From JAXGPF01 sp964650945 (GTDB lineage: Bacteria > Verrucomicrobiota > Kiritimatiellia > JAAZAB01), in NCBI GenBank assembly GCA_964650945.1, contig CAZYXU010000059.1:1-19464 (forward strand): a stretch of 19,464 nt of DNA, given 5' to 3'. The translations under genes and the position numbers were made by a program. Positions 15,187-19,464 of this stretch are shown piece by piece. The notes under the pieces were generated by a model that had not been told where the DNA came from, made no database searches, and saw nothing but the letters and a program-made list of their open reading frames with translations. The stretch's first letter is position 1. Every line of letters starts with the position of its first letter.

Positions 15187-15214
15187 TTGTCAAATCACGG
15201 GTTTATGCCATAAT
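15187..15214 (+). promoter_or_regulatory. Candidate sigma70 promoter for the oligopeptidase gene
   Basis: TTGTCA (15187-15192) and CATAAT (15209-15214) are 16 bases apart. Each box matches consensus at 5 of 6 bases. The transcript would start near 15221 and carry a leader of about 127 bases. Confidence 0.6.
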
Positions 15215-15311
15215 GCGATTGTCGCGGACGATGCCCCGGGCGGTCGCCATATTCAGCCGGGCAGGGGTAGATCTAACACATAACCGTGCCTTCTGGTGGA
15301 GGGCGTGGGAA

Positions 15312-15339
15312 GTGTTCGGTGTTCAGTGTTCAGTGTTCG
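15312..15339 (+). repeat. Four tandem copies of the heptad GTGTTCR
   Basis: GTGTTCG, GTGTTCA, GTGTTCA and GTGTTCG follow one another directly, ending 8 bases before the oligopeptidase ATG at 15348. The repeat replaces the place where a Shine-Dalgarno would be expected. I recall similar GTGTTCA/GTGTTCG runs from other PVC genomes; this is not checked. Confidence 0.7.
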
Positions 15340-15347
15340 GTGCGCCC

Positions 15348-17414
15348 ATGACCAGTAAAATCGAACAACAAAATTTGGCGGCGCCCGCGGCATGGAGTCA
15401 GCCGCTGGTCTTGACGGAACATGGCCAAACCCGGCAGGACGAATACCGCTGGATGCACGCGCTGGACGTGCCCCGCATGCAGTCTTTCCTGAAGGCCAAC
15501 AACGCGCATGCCGAGGCGGTAATGGCGCCGTTGCGATCCTTGCACAATCGCCTGTTCGCGGAAATGCAAGCCCTGACCCCGCCGGACGAAGGTTCCGCCG
15601 GATACGTCAGCGGGAATTACTGGTATCGCACGCGCTTCGAACGCGGTCGCGAACACCCCTTGTTCGTACGCCGGCGGGTTGACCCTTCCGGCCCGGAGGA
15701 GATTCTGCTTGACGAAAATGCGCTGGCGGAAGGATGTCCGTTGTTTGTTTGCGAGGGCGTGCAGATATCGCCCCGGCACGACCGGCTGGTGTTGGCCGTG
15801 GATACCGCCGGCGATTGCGCCTACACGCTCCGGTTTAAAAATCTGGCAACCGGCGATTATTTCCCCGAATCCATCCCCGGCGCCGACTCACATTGCGTTT
15901 GGGCCAACGACAACCGCACGCTGTTTTACATCCTGCTGGAAAAAAACACTTACCGTCCTTCCCGGATTCTCCGCCATGTCCTGGGAACCGACCCGGCGGG
16001 CGACCGCGTTGTTTACGAAGAAAGGGACGCGACTTTCCGCTGCCTGCTGCTGCCGACGCGGACGCGGCGTTTTGTGCTGCTGAATGCTTATTCCAATAAT
16101 GCCGAGGAAATCCTGTTCCTGGATGCGCACCGGCCGGAGGATGATTTCACGGTCTTCTGCCCCCGCCGCGCCGGGCATCAATATGAAGTGGCGGATGACG
16201 GCGAACGGTTGATCATCAGGACCAACTGGCGCGCCCCGGACTACCGGCTTTGCGAAGCGCCCGTCCGGCCGGGATCCTCGCCGGATGAGTGGCGGGAAAT
16301 CCTGGGCGGGCGCCCGGGGCGGCTGCTGGAACACATCGCCGTATTCCGTGATTTTGTCGCCCTGACCGGCTTCCGCGACGGGCTGCAAAAGCTGTTTATC
16401 CTGGAAAGGCCTGGCGGCGAATTGTACGAAGCGGAACTGCCCGAGCCGGTTTGCCATGTCTGGCTCGAGGAAAATCCATCCGTCGCCTCCGCCAGCGTCC
16501 GGATCGGATACACCTCGTTGAAAACCCCCGTGACTTTCTACGATTATGATATGCAATCCCGGACATTATCCGTGGTGCGGCGCGAGGAAGTGCCCGGTTA
16601 TGAGGCTGAACGCTATGTGACGGAATGCCGTTGGGCCACCGCGCACGACGGGCAGCGCGTGCCGATATCGGTCGTGTACCGCAAAGACGCCATCCGGAAC
16701 GGGCCGGCGCCGCTCTTGTTGTTCGGCTACGGGGAATACGGCACGAACATTCCCGTGTATTTCGACCAATCGCGGCTGGCCTTGCTGAACCGGGGATTCA
16801 TCTACGCCATGGCGCACGTGCGCGGGGGCAGCGAACTCGGCAGCGGCTGGCATGCGGACGGCCAGCGGCTGCGCAAAAAAAACACCTTCACCGATTTCAT
16901 CGCCTGCGCGGAATGCCTGGTGGCGGCGGGCCTGGCAAAGCGCTGTCAGCTTTATGCCGAAAGCCTGAGTTCCGGCGGGCTGTTGCTTGGCGCAACCGTC
17001 AATATGCGTCCGGATCTGTTCCGCGGAATTTACGCCTGCCGGCCGTTTGTGGACCTTTTGAACACCATGTCCGATCCGTCATTGCCGTTGACCAGTTTCG
17101 AGTACGACGAGTTGGGCAATCCGCGGCGCCGCGATGAATATGAATACATGCGATCGTATTCGCCCTATGACAATATTGCCCGGCAAGCCTATCCCCACAT
17201 GCTGATCACGGCGGCCGTCCATGACTCGCAAGTGCCCTGCTGGGAACCGGCCAAGTGGGCGGCCCGGCTGCGTGCGCACGACACCGCCGGCGCCCAAATC
17301 ATCCTGAAAACCGATCTGGCCGCCGGACACGCCGGGCTTTCCGGGCGGATCGAGCGTTTGCGGGAACTGGCATGGCTGTATGCATTCCTGTTGGATCTGG
17401 CTGGGAAAGCTTGA
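15348..17414 (+). CDS. ptrB: Oligopeptidase B-like serine peptidase (S9A family)
   Basis: 688 residues. The N-terminal part (QPLVLTEHGQTRQDEYRWM) and the central part form the seven-bladed propeller of this family. The C-terminal alpha/beta-hydrolase domain has LLLFGYGEYGT, YAMAHVRGGSELG and KKNTFTDFIACAE. The triad is Ser541 (ESLSSGG), Asp626 (HDSQVPCWEPAKW) and His661 (AAGHAG). It matches E. coli PtrB most closely, which cleaves short peptides after Arg or Lys in the cytoplasm. No signal peptide follows from the ATG at 15348. The elbow reads S-L-S-S-G, with Ser in place of the usual first Gly. The start is chosen by homology; no Shine-Dalgarno is present, and an upstream frame to 15183 would include the promoter. 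The gene before it on this strand is far away, so it is probably monocistronic. Confidence 0.92.
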   Translation: MTSKIEQQNLAAPAAWSQPLVLTEHGQTRQDEYRWMHALDVPRMQSFLKANNAHAEAVMAPLRSLHNRLFAEMQALTPPDEGSAGYVSGNYWYRTRFERGREHPLFVRRRVDPSGPEEILLDENALAEGCPLFVCEGVQISPRHDRLVLAVDTAGDCAYTLRFKNLATGDYFPESIPGADSHCVWANDNRTLFYILLEKNTYRPSRILRHVLGTDPAGDRVVYEERDATFRCLLLPTRTRRFVLLNAYSNNAEEILFLDAHRPEDDFTVFCPRRAGHQYEVADDGERLIIRTNWRAPDYRLCEAPVRPGSSPDEWREILGGRPGRLLEHIAVFRDFVALTGFRDGLQKLFILERPGGELYEAELPEPVCHVWLEENPSVASASVRIGYTSLKTPVTFYDYDMQSRTLSVVRREEVPGYEAERYVTECRWATAHDGQRVPISVVYRKDAIRNGPAPLLLFGYGEYGTNIPVYFDQSRLALLNRGFIYAMAHVRGGSELGSGWHADGQRLRKKNTFTDFIACAECLVAAGLAKRCQLYAESLSSGGLLLGATVNMRPDLFRGIYACRPFVDLLNTMSDPSLPLTSFEYDELGNPRRRDEYEYMRSYSPYDNIARQAYPHMLITAAVHDSQVPCWEPAKWAARLRAHDTAGAQIILKTDLAAGHAGLSGRIERLRELAWLYAFLLDLAGKA

Positions 17415-17590
17415 TGATCCCAGGTTGGAAATTCAGCGATCAGGTGGCGGGGGTTGCTCCGTGCTTGACGTTTCCGTCCCGATCCGGCATCCTGACTATC
17501 AGGTAACGACCAAGCGCCGTCTTCCTGAGCAATTTCGCATTGGTCGAAAAGAGCTTGCTTATTAATCGGGTGAATTATGGGAGTGACTCC

Positions 17591-19464
17591 GTGAGCAAAG
17601 GCCGTGAATGGCTGGATTGTCTGCAAAGCGAGTATCAGGTGGGCTGCGGGGCGCATGACAGCCGGCTTGACGAAGTCCGCGGCAATCAGCGCGGCGGCCC
17701 GGAAATTCTCAATCTCACGCATCCCGACCTGGTCAAGCGCATCTATGAAGAATACGCCGATGCCGGCGCGGCCTTGATGGCGACCAACACCACGGCGGCC
17801 AACGCCGTCTGTCTGCGGCGCTGCGGTCTGGAATCCAAGCTGCGCGAGATTAATCTGGCCGGCGCCCGACTGGCGCTGGCCAGCGCCGGCCGCACGGCCT
17901 GCGTGGCGGGGTCGGTCGGCCCCCTGGAACTGACGCTAGAGGAGGATTGGGACCTGGACACGCTGGCCAGCGCTTACCGCGGGCAGATGGAGATTCTGCT
18001 GGAGGCCGGGGTCCACCTGATTCAGTTGGCATTCTTCACCAACCTGGCCGAACTGTTGTTCGCGGTGAAACAAGCCAAAAGCCTGGCGGGCCGGGACGTG
18101 CCAATCATAGCGCAGATGACTTTCCTTGACGGCGCGCGTGTCGAAAGCGGCGAGGAAGCGGCCCGGATCGCCCAAGCGCTGGCGCAAGCCGGCGCGGATA
18201 TTATCGGCGCCAATTGCGGGCGCAGTCTTTCAACCACCGTGCATGCCGCGAAGGCGCTCCTGGCCGGCGCCGGCGCCACACCGGTTTCGGCCTATCTCAA
18301 TGCCGGCTATCCCGAAACGTCCGAAGGCCGGCTCGTTTACATGGCGAGTCCGGCTTACATGGCGGAAGCCGCCATGCAACTCGCCCGGGCCGGGGTCCGC
18401 TTGCTGGGCGGATGCTGCGGCGCTACGCCGGAAGTCATCCGGGCCATGACGCTGAGCCTGGGCACAATCCGCCCCAAGCCACGCCTGGCGGCGTTGCCAA
18501 AAACGGCAAGTCCCGCCGTCCCCGCCCGGGCTATGGCGCAGGAAGCTGCCATCAAGCCTGATAAGCCGGGCGGGTTCCTGGCGGTTCTGCGCGCGGATGT
18601 CGTCCCGATCATAGCGGAAATTGACCCGCCCGGCCATCTGCAGGTCAGGAGCATGTTGGAAGATGCCCGCTGTGTTGTCGAAGCTGGCGCGGATGCCATC
18701 AGCCTGGCGGATAATCCCCTGGCTTCACTCAAGATGAGCAATATCGCCGTCGCCGGCATGCTCCAGCAGGAATGCGGCATTCAAACCATCTGCCACATCA
18801 CCTGCCGCGACCGGAACGCGCTCGGACTGCAATCGGCGTTGATGGGCGCGCACGCGCTGGGCATCCGCGGCATACTCGCCATTACCGGCGATCCGCTGGG
18901 CCGCTCCGTTGGCGCCGGCCGGGCTGTATTCGAGTTCAACTCCTTCACGCTGGTCCGCCTGCTGGCCGGGATGAACCGCGGCGCCAGCCACGCGGGAAGC
19001 AACCTGAAGGGCGAGACGGATTTTTCCATTGGGGTCGCGTTTAATTCCGCCGCGCGCAATCTGAATGGCGAGGCCCAGCGGCTTGATAAAAAAATCGCCG
19101 AAGGCGCCCGGTTTGTCATGACCCAGCCGGTATTTGACACGGAGCAGGCCGCCCGCGTGCTCGATCTGACACGGTCAAAGGGTGTCCGCGTCTTTTTAGG
19201 TTTTTTCCCCCTACTTTCCGCGCGCACCGCGCTTTACCTGCACAACGAGGTGCCGGGCATGCGCATTCCCGCGCCGGTTTTAAACCGGCTGGAAAGTCTT
19301 CCGGCCAGGGAGGACCAGGAAAAAGCCGGATTGGAAATGGCGCAGCAGTTGTTGAGTACCCTGGCGGGCCAGTTGGATGGCATCTACCTGATCAGTCCGC
19401 ACAATCGCGCGCGCATGCTTGCGCCGCTGGTGAGCATGATTCGGGCCTGGCCCAAGCGCCCGTA
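17591..19464 (+). CDS. Bifunctional homocysteine S-methyltransferase-like / 5,10-methylenetetrahydrofolate reductase fusion (3' end at window edge)
   Basis: 624 codons are visible. The GTG start at 17591 has GGAG 7 bases upstream (17580-17583). Residues 1 to about 300 are a homocysteine methyltransferase TIM barrel with the three zinc cysteines in place: Cys209 (GANCG) and Cys275-276 (GGCCGATPE). A linker rich in Ala, Pro and Lys (about 300-335) joins it to the MTHFR barrel (about 336-624): IIAEIDPPG, ADAISLADNPLA, CHITCRDRN, LAITGDPLGRS and FVMTQPVFD. The layout is that of the YitJ-like fusions of Bacillus and others. The MTHFR half makes 5-methyltetrahydrofolate; the first half would transfer a methyl group to homocysteine. 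The usual acidic residues of the homocysteine site are missing (see findings). The last bases are CCG TA, and family length suggests that the next base completes a TAA or TAG stop. It lies 176 bases after ptrB, a spacer in which no riboswitch was recognised. Confidence 0.92.
   Translation, partial: MSKGREWLDCLQSEYQVGCGAHDSRLDEVRGNQRGGPEILNLTHPDLVKRIYEEYADAGAALMATNTTAANAVCLRRCGLESKLREINLAGARLALASAGRTACVAGSVGPLELTLEEDWDLDTLASAYRGQMEILLEAGVHLIQLAFFTNLAELLFAVKQAKSLAGRDVPIIAQMTFLDGARVESGEEAARIAQALAQAGADIIGANCGRSLSTTVHAAKALLAGAGATPVSAYLNAGYPETSEGRLVYMASPAYMAEAAMQLARAGVRLLGGCCGATPEVIRAMTLSLGTIRPKPRLAALPKTASPAVPARAMAQEAAIKPDKPGGFLAVLRADVVPIIAEIDPPGHLQVRSMLEDARCVVEAGADAISLADNPLASLKMSNIAVAGMLQQECGIQTICHITCRDRNALGLQSALMGAHALGIRGILAITGDPLGRSVGAGRAVFEFNSFTLVRLLAGMNRGASHAGSNLKGETDFSIGVAFNSAARNLNGEAQRLDKKIAEGARFVMTQPVFDTEQAARVLDLTRSKGVRVFLGFFPLLSARTALYLHNEVPGMRIPAPVLNRLESLPAREDQEKAGLEMAQQLLSTLAGQLDGIYLISPHNRARMLAPLVSMIRAWPKRP

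Larger units (their letters stand above)
15047..15347. other. 301-base divergent spacer between pta and the oligopeptidase gene
   Basis: It holds the Shine-Dalgarno of pta, a good + strand promoter (15187-15214) and a heptad repeat (15312-15339). On the - strand no -35/-10 pair for pta stands out, though 15055-15105 is AT-richer (AATATGATTTAG, GCAATATAGCG). No tRNA or other RNA gene was recognised here. Confidence 0.6.

Noticed and set aside
15183..15347. N-terminal extension of the oligopeptidase from ATG 15183
   Set aside because: It would begin upstream of the best promoter, encodes the heptad repeat (GVQCSVFG), and has no homology.
17415..17590. Possible S-adenosylmethionine or related riboswitch before the MTHFR fusion
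   Set aside because: I looked for SAM-I, SAM-II and SAH-type conserved blocks and saw none. Only a small hairpin CCTGA-CTA-TCAGG (17491-17503) without a U-tract is present.

Overview
The window is GC-rich (roughly 60% by eye), with tightly packed genes, a 100-base scaffold gap at 4730..4829, and two GC-rich palindromic repeat copies. The heme enzymes are unusually short and fused, and a secreted protein with delta-60 (DUF5122) repeats is present. Together these suggest a member of the PVC superphylum (Kiritimatiellota, Lentisphaerota or Verrucomicrobiota type), probably a metagenome-assembled genome. This placement rests on gene content and remembered family features, not on a search.

Left part (1..4829). 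The end of a PIG-L/LmbE-type deacetylase (+) converges on folD (-). A 201-base AT-rich spacer then leads into a 1064-residue secreted protein (+). That protein has a signal peptide, 13-14 delta-60 repeats, an Ig-like domain and five calcium-loop (FG-GAP-like) repeats. A palindromic repeat follows its stop codon, and the assembly breaks there.

Middle part (4830..13142, all - strand, transcribed right to left). A candidate sigma70 promoter and a cobalamin riboswitch (12963..13107) precede a tetrapyrrole operon: sirC-hemA fusion, hemC-cobA-hemD triple fusion, hemB, hemL. These supply glutamyl-tRNA reductase, glutamate-1-semialdehyde aminomutase, porphobilinogen synthase, hydroxymethylbilane synthase, uroporphyrinogen-III synthase, its C-methyltransferase and precorrin-2 dehydrogenase. 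That covers glutamyl-tRNA to sirohydrochlorin. No later heme gene (hemE onward) is present, and a B12-sensing leader fits a pathway serving cobalamin and/or siroheme. The HemC part lacks the whole third domain, which normally carries the dipyrromethane-cofactor cysteine. This is the most striking observation in the window. Downstream on the same strand, after a 101-base gap, lie an outer-membrane beta-barrel protein and a type II-like L-asparaginase, 1 base apart. The asparaginase is cut by the gap a few codons before its expected end.

Right part (13143..19464). A TIM-barrel sugar isomerase/epimerase-like gene and pta form a two-gene - strand operon, with pta first. Divergent from pta, on the + strand, a good promoter and a heptad repeat precede an oligopeptidase B-like serine peptidase. 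A fused homocysteine S-methyltransferase/methylenetetrahydrofolate reductase follows and runs to the window edge, probably one base short of its stop codon. Its methyltransferase half keeps the zinc cysteines but has lost the usual acidic homocysteine-site residues.

Taken together, folD, the MTHFR fusion and the B12-controlled tetrapyrrole operon give the window a one-carbon/cobalamin/methionine flavour. No tRNA, rRNA, CRISPR array, transposase or phage gene was seen.
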